A stretch of 5,161 bases of DNA from JACKAN01 sp964502735 (GCA_964502735.1 CAZCYD010000109.1:1-5161); one strand, 5' to 3'; positions 1 through 5,161 are shown, numbered from the stretch's first letter. Numbers and translations are program-made. Notes: a model not told the origin generated them from the sequence alone.

Positions 1-66
1 GAACTGCGCGTGAGGCGCATTCACAAAATTTTAGACGATTATTTTTTGGAATTGGGTTACTTCTGA
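1..66 (+). CDS. Possible C-terminal end of a convergent gene (partial)
   Basis: Frame 1 of the plus strand is open from the first base of the window to a TGA at 64-66, giving 21 codons rich in charged and hydrophobic residues (for example RRIHKILDDYF). If real, it is the tail of a gene entering from the left and converging on pyruvate kinase, with the two genes overlapping by 10 bp (57-66). The family cannot be recognised from so short a tail. An open stretch of 21 codons occurs often by chance, so the call is weak. Its support is the protein-like composition and the absence of any other explanation for the bases downstream of pyk. Confidence 0.3.
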   Translation, partial: ELRVRRIHKILDDYFLELGYF

Positions 67-1529
67 CATCTCAATGGAATTCGCCCGCCCAAGAAAGCAC
101 TCGGTCTCTCTTTGGTTATATTGTAAACTCTCATTGAATTTGTTTTAGCATTCTCCCACACAGGGGTTCCCAATGTTAGAATAACTCTATCCCCTGTTTT
201 AACAAGATCATAAGCCAGCAACAGCTCTTCAATTTGATCCATGGCTTCATCTGTAGAACTGTAAGGTTTTATGGAGAATGTTTCTATACCCCAAACCAGC
301 TCTAACTTATTTAGAGTTTCCAAGATATGAGTCACAGCAATAATTTTGCACTGTGGCCTCATGCTTGAAATAAAAGTGGCCGTTTTTCCTGTTGAAGTTA
401 AACAAACAATTGCAGAGGCATCCAATTTAAGTGCCGACAAACATGCACTTGCACTTATTGATTCTGCAACCTCATAAAACTTTTTATCTAAATTTAAATT
501 GTAGTAAAGATCTGGGTCCCTTTCCACTTCAACAATAATGTCGTGCATTGTTGAAATACATTTAAAAGGGTATTTCCCACTAGCCGATTCAGCAGACAAC
601 ATCAAGGCATCTGTTCCGTCTATAACCGCGTTGGCGACATCAGTAATTTCCGCTCGAGTTGGCCTCGGATTCTCCACCATGCTGTCCAACATCTGAGTGG
701 CAGTGATGACAGGCTTTCTCTTTTGATTACACATTTTTATTATTCTTTTTTGCATACCCGGAAGCTGCGTCTGCCCAACTTCAACCGCCAAATCTCCCCT
801 AGCCACCATAACTGCATCACTAAGATTAACGATATCTTCCAGGTTTTCAATAGCCTCTAACATTTCAATTTTCGCAATCACCTTAGCTGTAGATCGTTTT
901 TCAGATATCAGATCTTTTAATTTTTTAATATCACTTCCGTACCGAACAAAACTTAATGCAACATAATCCACTTTGTAAAACAAACCAAAATCAAGATCTA
1001 TTAAGTCTTTCTCTGTTAAGCAGTCTACAGGCAAACTCACTCCCGGCAAATTCATACCCTTTCTATCTTTTAAAATCCCCCCTACAATCACTCTGCATTT
1101 AACTGTTTCACCAGAAATCTCCTCAACTAGTAACTCTAGCAATCCGTCATCTAACAGAATTTTAACACCAGGGGCACAGACCTCATGAATACCTTCAAAA
1201 TCTGAAGGTATTTGATTCTCAAAACCCTCAGCATAAGCCGAAGATATTAAAACCTCGCTCCCCTCAATCAGGTTTACACTTCCACCTTTAAATTTTCCAA
1301 CTCGGACTTTTGGACCTTGCAAATCCTGTAGAATTGTTACCGGTGCCCCTAACTCTCTGGACAATTCTCGAATATTTTTGATTACAGCCAAGTGATCCTC
1401 ATGCGAACCATGAGAGAAATTTAATCTGGCGACGTTCATTCCAGATTCTATAGCTCTTTTAAGCTGCTCTCTCCCTGAAGTTGAGGGGCCGATTGTGGCA
1501 ACAATTTTAGCTCTCCGAGTTCCTAACAT
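57..1529 (-). CDS. pyk: Pyruvate kinase
   Basis: Cytoplasmic glycolytic enzyme that converts phosphoenolpyruvate and ADP to pyruvate and ATP. The 490 residues show the whole family pattern: KIVATIGPS (8-16), the substrate-loop motif ARLNFSHGS (34-42) with Arg35/Asn37/Ser39, QDLQGPKVRVG (68-78) opening the B domain, KGMNLPG (157-163), the active-site run IAKIE (218-222) with Lys220 and Glu222, MVARGD (241-246) with Asp246, ITATQMLDSM (275-284) and the PTRAE...ANAV...DGTDALMLSAES block (290-315). The C-terminal regulatory domain follows from about 355 (TSTGKTA at 378-384). The Leu after Asp69, where many type-1 enzymes have Thr, and the LSAES segment resemble E. coli PykA more than PykF. There is no extra PEP-utiliser domain. 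About 18 residues extend past the usual end (RVYNI, 467-471). The start is ATG at 1527-1529, with a modest AGG 6 nt upstream. The gene lies 54 bp downstream of the coiled-coil gene with no terminator between them, so co-transcription is likely. Confidence 0.97.
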   Translation of the reverse strand: MLGTRRAKIVATIGPSTSGREQLKRAIESGMNVARLNFSHGSHEDHLAVIKNIRELSRELGAPVTILQDLQGPKVRVGKFKGGSVNLIEGSEVLISSAYAEGFENQIPSDFEGIHEVCAPGVKILLDDGLLELLVEEISGETVKCRVIVGGILKDRKGMNLPGVSLPVDCLTEKDLIDLDFGLFYKVDYVALSFVRYGSDIKKLKDLISEKRSTAKVIAKIEMLEAIENLEDIVNLSDAVMVARGDLAVEVGQTQLPGMQKRIIKMCNQKRKPVITATQMLDSMVENPRPTRAEITDVANAVIDGTDALMLSAESASGKYPFKCISTMHDIIVEVERDPDLYYNLNLDKKFYEVAESISASACLSALKLDASAIVCLTSTGKTATFISSMRPQCKIIAVTHILETLNKLELVWGIETFSIKPYSSTDEAMDQIEELLLAYDLVKTGDRVILTLGTPVWENAKTNSMRVYNITKERPSAFLGGRIPLRCQK

Positions 1530-1583
1530 ATCTAACCTGATTCTTTATTTAATTATTTATTTCTGCGTCGACTTGATCATACC

Positions 1584-3254
1584 CTAAGTTTTACTAAATG
1601 TCTTTATAAGATCATCCATTTGCTTTGCGTGTTGACTGTTAATTTTTTCAATTTCTCGCCTATGCTGTTCATTAACGGCGCTCAGCTTTTGCTCATATCT
1701 TTGCTGACTTGAGCTCAATTCAAAATTGTGGTTTTTTTTCATGCTTTCAACGGTATACTTCCCTTCATTTCTCAATTGCGCTTTTTCTTTTACATGCCTT
1801 TCGTGCAGCTCCGACAATTTCTTGTCGTACTCAGACTTCATCTTCACCAACTTTAAATCATGTTCCATCTGCATTTTCTGTAAACGCTCACGACTTCTTA
1901 TCAAAGCCTGATTCTTGTCCTCTGTCATTTTTATCTGTAAATCGAGTTTTTCTTTCTCATTACTGTCTTTCAAAAACTCAACTCTATTTTTACTTCTTCT
2001 CTGTTCTGCAACAATTTGATTTGCAGCATCTTCCCTAGTTTTCGCAATTTGTGTGCTCGCCTGCACATCTTTTTGTCGACTCTGAGCTTTAAAGTCGGAT
2101 GTTATATTATCCAAAGACTCCCGCGCCTTATAATTATCAATTTCCATCTTTCTTTTGTAAAATTTAGTATTTTCTCTCATTTGATGGCCTAAATCACTTC
2201 TGACTTTAGAAATATCTTTTTGATTTAGATCTTTAAACTCCTCATTTAGAGTTTCATTTTTAGCCTTGTAGTCTTCGATATTTTTCTGATACTCAGATTT
2301 TACATTAGAAATTTCCTTATCTTTTTGTCTCCTCAACCTTTGCTCTGACTTTACCTTTTCATCCCTAAGTTCACCAACTTTTCTCTTAAGAGAATTTACG
2401 CGATTATCAGCGTCCATTGATGCAGAAGACTGAACCCTCTGCATGTCTACCTCTTTTTTGTGCTGACCTTCTCTTTCTTTTTGCAGATACTCCTCTCTTA
2501 AATCTTTCACATTTTTTCTATAATTCTCTTTGTTCTCTTTTTCCATCTCGGAAAAAATCTGCTCCTTTTTTTTGTTATTTTCCATGTAGTTTTCAGATCT
2601 TCTCTGTATATCACCAAGATGTTTCAGTTCTTGCTTTTTTAATCGTGACGATGACAATTGCCTTAACTCTTCCAGCTCTTTTTGCTTGTCACCTAGCTGT
2701 TGTTCTCTCTGAGCTTGTATAAAGCTGATCTCTTTCTCATGCTGTTTCATAAGGCGGCTTCTCTGCTTATTCACACCCTCCGCTTGACGCTCACGAATCT
2801 CCTCCAACTGCTTTGCGTGTAGGCTTTCCTTCTCGTTAAGAACCTCACTGTAATGGCGGCTCAATTCTTTTTCTCTGACTTGATTTTTTCTGTCGGATTG
2901 AGTTTTCGTGCGATTATTAACTTCTCTAGTGGCCTCTAATTGGTGGTGCAGATCTCCTTTTAGCTTTGCCTGCTGCTCGCGATGAAGTTTTTTGAGTTCA
3001 TTAATTTCATTTTGATAATGCTTATCTTTAACGGTAAGCGCACCCTTTGTTCTTACCCCATACTCTTGCATTTGGGCTTTGTGATCTTCTCGAATTCTAT
3101 CCACTTCTTTTTGATGAGCTTCGCCAAGCCTTCGAACCTCTTTATTGTGCCTTTTTATGATTTCACTTTCCCGGTTTTGAAATTCATCACGCTGTCGTCT
3201 AATATTTTCTTGGTACTGACCCTTCTTACTGTCACTTCCATTGACTGATGACAC
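1584..3254 (-). CDS. Giant hendecad coiled-coil protein (filament/scaffold-like, family not recognised)
   Basis: The 556-residue product is dominated by Lys, Glu, Arg and Gln, with no Pro, Cys or Trp, no signal peptide and no membrane segment. It should be a cytoplasmic, almost wholly alpha-helical protein. Taken in steps of 11, residues 14, 25, 36 ... 553 are His, Tyr or Phe in 25 of 50 cases. The positions 4 residues later (18, 29, 40 ...) are V/I/L/M in about 33 of 49. The positions 3 further on (21, 32, 43 ...) are V/I/L/M/Y/F in about 28 of 49. This 4-3-4 spacing is the hendecad coiled-coil core. The clearest blocks are 34-66, 79-99 and 463-550. A Ser-rich break (276-279) sits at the midpoint. 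The first 13 residues are polar and probably disordered. The start is GTG at 3252-3254, chosen because AGGAGG lies 4 nt upstream; the stop is TAG. I do not recognise the family. Intermediate-filament-like cytoskeletal, ruler or scaffold roles are possible by analogy only. The ORF and helical nature are near certain; the function is unknown. Confidence 0.93.
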   Translation of the reverse strand: MSSVNGSDSKKGQYQENIRRQRDEFQNRESEIIKRHNKEVRRLGEAHQKEVDRIREDHKAQMQEYGVRTKGALTVKDKHYQNEINELKKLHREQQAKLKGDLHHQLEATREVNNRTKTQSDRKNQVREKELSRHYSEVLNEKESLHAKQLEEIRERQAEGVNKQRSRLMKQHEKEISFIQAQREQQLGDKQKELEELRQLSSSRLKKQELKHLGDIQRRSENYMENNKKKEQIFSEMEKENKENYRKNVKDLREEYLQKEREGQHKKEVDMQRVQSSASMDADNRVNSLKRKVGELRDEKVKSEQRLRRQKDKEISNVKSEYQKNIEDYKAKNETLNEEFKDLNQKDISKVRSDLGHQMRENTKFYKRKMEIDNYKARESLDNITSDFKAQSRQKDVQASTQIAKTREDAANQIVAEQRRSKNRVEFLKDSNEKEKLDLQIKMTEDKNQALIRSRERLQKMQMEHDLKLVKMKSEYDKKLSELHERHVKEKAQLRNEGKYTVESMKKNHNFELSSSQQRYEQKLSAVNEQHRREIEKINSQHAKQMDDLIKTFSKT

Positions 3255-3372
3255 ATCTCCTCCTGAGAAATTGATTAACAGTTACCGTATAAGCTCTGGG
3301 CAAAGCTCTACACCTCTCAATTGATAATATCATTATTATCAGTGCTATTATAAGGATAATCATAACGATCAT
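3232..3372 (-). CDS. Doubtful 46-codon small membrane protein or leader ORF
   Basis: An ATG at 3370-3372 opens a 46-codon frame whose first 18 residues are all hydrophobic apart from one Ser (MIVMIILIIALIIMILSI). A basic tail with two Cys follows. It ends at a TGA inside the coiled-coil gene, overlapping that gene by 23 bp and containing its Shine-Dalgarno site. The architecture is that of a one-helix small membrane protein translationally coupled to the next gene. Against it, there is no Shine-Dalgarno site before either in-frame ATG. In addition, the Ile/Met/Leu run is what GATAAT-type palindromic DNA encodes by chance. It is also incompatible with using the -10 at 3347-3352. Probably fortuitous. 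Confidence 0.15.
   Translation of the reverse strand: MIVMIILIIALIIMILSIERCRALPRAYTVTVNQFLRRRCVISQWK
3259..3264 (-). promoter_or_regulatory. Strong Shine-Dalgarno site of the coiled-coil gene
   Basis: AGGAGG reads on the minus strand 4 nt before the GTG start at 3254. It is the only strong Shine-Dalgarno match in front of any gene in this window and it decides the GTG start. An overlapping ATG one base upstream is in another frame and reads for only a short distance. The short spacing is slightly below optimal, but GGAGGAG gives several possible pairings. It suggests efficient translation, as expected for a structural protein. Confidence 0.8.
3322..3341 (-). promoter_or_regulatory. Fur-box-like inverted repeat TGATAAT-N6-ATTATCA
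   Basis: Two perfect 7-bp arms (3322-3328 and 3335-3341) flank 6 bp. The arms equal the half sites of the enterobacterial Fur consensus (GATAAT / ATTATC), but the spacing is one base shorter than in the classical 19-bp box. The site covers the expected transcription start of the promoter proposed at 3347-3374, a typical place for a repressor operator. A second half site (GATAATCAT, 3355-3363) lies between the proposed -10 and -35. AT-rich DNA makes such sites by chance, and no iron gene is present, so Fur itself is only one candidate regulator. Confidence 0.3.
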
Positions 3373-3374
3373 AA
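3347..3374 (-). promoter_or_regulatory. Candidate promoter of the coiled-coil gene
   Basis: The minus strand has a perfect TATAAT -10 hexamer (3347-3352) and a weak TTATGA -35 (3369-3374) separated by 16 bp. Transcription would start near 3340, giving a leader of about 85 nt before the GTG at 3254. Another TATAAT at 3383-3388 has no recognisable -35 element at 16-18 bp. Since the region is AT-rich, the -10 match alone is modest evidence. Readthrough from the FecR-domain gene is an alternative. Confidence 0.35.
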
Positions 3375-3498
3375 CTTAGGTTATTATATATTAGACCTTT
3401 TGACAGAATGTATTCTTATATTATTCGCAATTATTATGGATTTTAGACGAGAAAGAGTTAAATGAATCTAATGTTTTATTTCAAGATCTAAGTTTTAG

Positions 3499-3522
3499 GT
3501 TTTAAGACTTAAGTCCTAAAAC
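3499..3522 (-). repeat. 24-bp near-perfect palindrome / 10-bp RNA hairpin
   Basis: On the minus strand the arms GTTTTAGGAC (3522-3513) and GTCTTAAAAC (3508-3499) surround TTAA. In RNA from the minus strand all ten pairs can form, one as a G-U wobble. In RNA from the plus strand the same position is an A-C mismatch. Its core, GACTTAAGTC (3506-3515), is a perfect 10-bp palindrome. A second copy of the left-arm sequence (AGTTTTAGG, 3491-3499) can also pair with CCTAAAACT (3515-3523). It lies about 95 nt after the FecR-gene stop. There is no following T-run, so it is not a classical intrinsic terminator. It may be a 3'-end stabilising or processing hairpin, or a dimeric regulator site. Confidence 0.5.
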
Positions 3523-3616
3523 TAATCAACTGGACGCATTTTTATCCGCGGGTTTGGGTGTATAAGATTCCTTTAAGGACCCATGTGCCTTTAACTCCAC
3601 TGATCGGGAATTTAAT

Positions 3617-4357
3617 TTACTCCAGAAATGTTTTTTGAAAAAATAGCTCTCTCCATTTTTTCCGCTCCTTCTCTTGCCTTTGTTTCTCTCTTTCTTTCTG
3701 GAGCCTTACTTCTTCTTCTCTTCTAAGAGTTTCTTGAATCGAAGCCAAGTATCTAGACTCTGTCTCGCTATGGGCTAGCTCCCAAAACGGTTTCAGAGTC
3801 TTTAATGTAATGTACATCTCATCTTTAGATAATTGAGAAACAGCGTTTAAATCTAAAATTAATTGAGGAAAATCAATAGAAGAAGGAATTCCAGACCTTA
3901 CCACTCCCAACTCACTAGGAGCACCTATCCAATTTGCATATCCTGCAGGCAAGACGTGTTTTTCGTTGTTTAACAAAATGTATGTTACCTCTCCAGACAT
4001 CACTGAGAGAGTTGCTCTACCTTCATCTAATTTAAATAAGACCATATCTCCAGAATTCAATTTAGCCTTTCCAAATTTAACATCCACAACTACGCTTGAT
4101 AAAGCTCGAACGTAAAATACACCATTAACAAGCCTGTAGGACTCTCCTCTTAGGATCACGGTCGATTCCGCAGAGAGTTCTATATTAACAGAGGCTGTTG
4201 ACAAGACCCCCGCACTCGATATCGACTTTACGACACACTCTTCATTTTTTGATGCTAGACAGTCTTTAGGATACTCCAACATCTCGGCACGAGCCTTCAG
4301 ACTGACATTAACATTGAAGGCCAGTATAAATAGCAAAACTCGAACTAATGACTTCAC
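3617..4357 (-). CDS. Secreted FecR-domain protein with charged helical tail
   Basis: The 246-residue product starts with a Sec signal peptide (hydrophobic core at 4-20, AxA cleavage motif ARA at 22-24), so the mature protein should be periplasmic or surface-exposed. Residues about 55-145 form a beta-rich segment of FecR type, with alternating Val/Leu/Ser strands and LPAGYANWIG (136-145) near its end. Cys33 and Cys41 could form a disulfide. Residues about 205-236 are a highly charged, probably helical tail (EEEVRLQKEREKQRQEKERK). Unlike sigma-regulating FecR proteins, it has no N-terminal cytoplasmic anti-sigma region, and no sigma factor or TonB receptor gene is nearby, so a structural or ligand-binding role is more likely. 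The start is GTG at 4355-4357, inside a GTGA overlap with the stop of the upstream TPR gene and without a strong Shine-Dalgarno site, which implies translational coupling. The stop is TAA. The FecR assignment rests on pattern recognition; the precise function is unknown. Confidence 0.85.
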   Translation of the reverse strand: MKSLVRVLLFILAFNVNVSLKARAEMLEYPKDCLASKNEECVVKSISSAGVLSTASVNIELSAESTVILRGESYRLVNGVFYVRALSSVVVDVKFGKAKLNSGDMVLFKLDEGRATLSVMSGEVTYILLNNEKHVLPAGYANWIGAPSELGVVRSGIPSSIDFPQLILDLNAVSQLSKDEMYITLKTLKPFWELAHSETESRYLASIQETLRREEEVRLQKEREKQRQEKERKKWRELFFQKTFLE

Positions 4358-5049
4358 AGCTCTACACCATCAAGAGAATTCATAGCTTGAGATGCAATTC
4401 CACGATCAGGAAATGACCTCAGCACAATTTGGTAGATCTCAACAGCTTCCTCGGGACGGTTCTGATATTCATAAATCTTACCCATTCTTATCATTGCATA
4501 ACCCGTCAACTCACTGCTCGGAAAAAGTTCAATCATTTTTTCGACAACTAGTAAGCTATTTTCAAAGTCCTCAACTTGAAAGTAACTTTCAGAAAGTAAA
4601 AAATAAGCTTCTGGAAGGTGTACAGAATATGGGGTAACATCTATAAAAGATTTGAACTTCAATACAGCTTTTTTATAATCTTTTTTGTTAAAAAAACTTT
4701 TTGCCTCTTCAAAGTTTTTTCTTCCCAATTGCTTTTCAAGATTTAGATTTACAGGATTCTGAGCCACTACACTGGCCAAACCCCTCAATGGGTAGTTTTC
4801 TTGATTGTGAGGCTTATCCTTCAAAATTTCAGGCAAAATCCTCGCGACCTCAACTTGAAACTCTAAAACTTGGTCTCGAATATACTCATTTTCAAGACTG
4901 CCTCGCTTTAACTCCTCTTTAAGGTAGCTAATCTGCCCCAAATAGACTCCAGGATCAGAAAAATGAATCTGAAATTGTGAGTAGGCCAAAATCCAAAAGC
5001 CCGATAAGGTAATTGTAAATGTAAAAACAGCGTGTTTTGCCATCTTCAC
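4354..5049 (-). CDS. Membrane-anchored or exported TPR protein, CpoB/YbgF-like architecture
   Basis: The 231-residue product has a hydrophobic N-terminus (8-23) ending in AYS|QF, which may be a signal peptidase I site after Ser24 or an uncleaved anchor. Residues about 38-72 form a charged coiled-coil segment. Three tetratricopeptide-like repeats follow: about 112-145 (EEAKSFFNKKDYKKAVLKF), 146-179 (AYFLLSESYFQVEDFENSL) and 182-216 (AMIRMGKIYEYQNRPEEAV). Anchor, coiled coil and three C-terminal TPRs is the plan of CpoB/YbgF, the periplasmic partner of Tol-Pal and PBP1B in Gram-negative bacteria. No tol or pal gene is visible here, so orthology is not claimed. The TPR part probably binds a partner protein, perhaps the FecR-domain protein encoded by the coupled next gene. 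The start is GTG at 5047-5049; an ATG two codons in (5041-5043) is equally possible, and neither has a clear Shine-Dalgarno site. The stop is TGA at 4354-4356. Confidence 0.85.
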   Translation of the reverse strand: MKMAKHAVFTFTITLSGFWILAYSQFQIHFSDPGVYLGQISYLKEELKRGSLENEYIRDQVLEFQVEVARILPEILKDKPHNQENYPLRGLASVVAQNPVNLNLEKQLGRKNFEEAKSFFNKKDYKKAVLKFKSFIDVTPYSVHLPEAYFLLSESYFQVEDFENSLLVVEKMIELFPSSELTGYAMIRMGKIYEYQNRPEEAVEIYQIVLRSFPDRGIASQAMNSLDGVEL

Positions 5050-5072
5050 ATTTATCGGGCAGCACTGCGCAA

Positions 5073-5161
5073 TTATTGAGATTTATTTACAGATCTATCG
5101 TGTTTCTCGAATTGATCCGAAATTATCGCCACCAAGGTGTCGCAATATAGGACAAAAGTCT
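5073..5161 (-). CDS. Possible C-terminal end of an upstream operon gene (partial)
   Basis: A minus-strand frame enters from the right edge and stays open for 28 codons to a TAA at 5073-5075. It ends in a charged, polar tail (SDQFEKHDRSVNKSQ) after a hydrophobic stretch, which looks like a natural C-terminus. It would lie 23 bp upstream of the TPR gene on the same strand, matching operon spacing and explaining why no promoter is obvious there. The other two minus-strand frames are also open for 12 and 21 codons, so chance is not excluded. The family is unrecognisable. Confidence 0.3.
   Translation of the reverse strand, partial: TFVLYCDTLVAIISDQFEKHDRSVNKSQ

Larger units (their letters stand above)
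3255..3616. other. Intergenic regulatory region (362 bp)
   Basis: This AT-rich stretch separates the FecR-domain gene from the coiled-coil gene, both on the minus strand. It holds a 24-bp near-perfect palindrome (3499-3522), two TATAAT hexamers on the minus strand (3383-3388 and 3347-3352), a Fur-box-like inverted repeat (3322-3341), a weaker GATAATCAT half site (3355-3363) and the ribosome binding site of the coiled-coil gene. A small inverted repeat, TCCTT-T-AAGGA (3569-3579), is nested between TGGGT (3555-3559) and ACCCA (3579-3583). It could form a weak stem in the FecR-gene transcript but has no T-run. I find no tRNA and no convincing intrinsic terminator. One short hydrophobic ORF (3232-3372) is listed separately as doubtful. 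Confidence 0.7.

Noticed and set aside
5..19. GC-rich hairpin TGCGC-GTGAG-GCGCA after pyk as an intrinsic terminator
   Set aside because: The stem is only 5 bp and on the minus strand it is not followed by a T-run before the window ends. It may lie within a convergent coding frame.
1530..1583. Dedicated pyk promoter in the gap between the coiled-coil gene and pyk
   Set aside because: Only generic AT-rich -10-like strings are present, with no -35 match at proper spacing. Readthrough is the simpler reading.
1709..3248. Several plus-strand ORFs (1709-2038, 1726-1911, 2417-2722, 2982-3248) rich in Phe, Leu, Ser and Cys
   Set aside because: They are antisense to the coiled-coil gene. Their composition is the mirror of its Lys/Glu codons, and they lack Shine-Dalgarno sites and family motifs.
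3400..3437. Plus-strand promoter built on a perfect TTGACA at 3400-3405
   Set aside because: The nearest TATATT and TATTAT hexamers are only 11-13 bp or as much as 26 bp away, and no plausible plus-strand gene follows (only a 9-codon frame).
3301..3440. GATAAT/ATTATC-type repeats as a CRISPR-like or iteron array
   Set aside because: The units are short, irregularly spaced and imperfect, and the intervening bases have no constant length. AT-rich regulatory DNA explains them better.
3555..3583. TGGGT/ACCCA stem with inner TCCTT-T-AAGGA as terminator of the FecR-domain gene
   Set aside because: The outer stem is short with a long loop, the inner stem would need a one-base loop, and there is no U-tract.
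4392..4922. Plus-strand ORFs at 4392-4637 and 4701-4922
   Set aside because: They are antisense to the TPR gene, with no protein-like features or ribosome binding sites.

Overview
The window looks like a piece of chromosome from an AT-rich Gram-negative bacterium. It has envelope-type proteins with Sec signals, a FecR-domain protein, a CpoB/YbgF-shaped TPR protein and a proteobacterial PykA-like pyruvate kinase. A Bdellovibrionota or other 'delta-like' lineage would fit, but this is an impression from gene style and cannot be proven here. All four convincing genes are on the minus strand. I see no tRNA, rRNA, CRISPR array, transposase or phage gene.

Layout in transcription order (right to left). 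(1) 5073-5161 may be the tail of an upstream gene. (2) 4354-5049 encodes a membrane-anchored or secreted protein with a coiled-coil segment and three C-terminal TPR-like repeats. (3) 3617-4357 overlaps it by 4 bp (GTGA) and encodes a secreted FecR-domain protein with a charged helical tail. Genes 2 and 3 form a translationally coupled envelope pair. (4) 3255-3616 is a 362-bp AT-rich intergenic region. It holds a near-perfect 24-bp palindrome, a perfect -10 hexamer, a Fur-box-like inverted repeat and a doubtful small hydrophobic ORF. (5) 1584-3254 encodes a 556-residue all-helical coiled-coil protein with a strong ribosome binding site. (6) 57-1529, only 54 bp further on, encodes pyruvate kinase. 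(7) At the left edge, an open plus-strand frame (1-66) may be the end of a convergent gene overlapping the pyk stop.

The most notable object is the coiled-coil protein. Read in 11-residue steps, it keeps one phase from residue 14 to residue 553 (50 successive positions). One core position is His, Tyr or Phe in about half the repeats, and the two following core positions are mostly Val/Ile/Leu/Met. It has no Pro, Cys or Trp, no signal peptide and no membrane segment. This describes a very long hendecad coiled coil (about 80 nm if it is a single straight helix), so it is a candidate cytoplasmic filament, ruler or scaffold protein of unrecognised family. A serine-rich break at its exact midpoint and a register that maps core onto core when the chain is folded there suggest an antiparallel hairpin as one possible architecture.

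The coiled-coil gene and pyk are probably co-transcribed, since I see no terminator between them. A functional link between them is not shown by the sequence.
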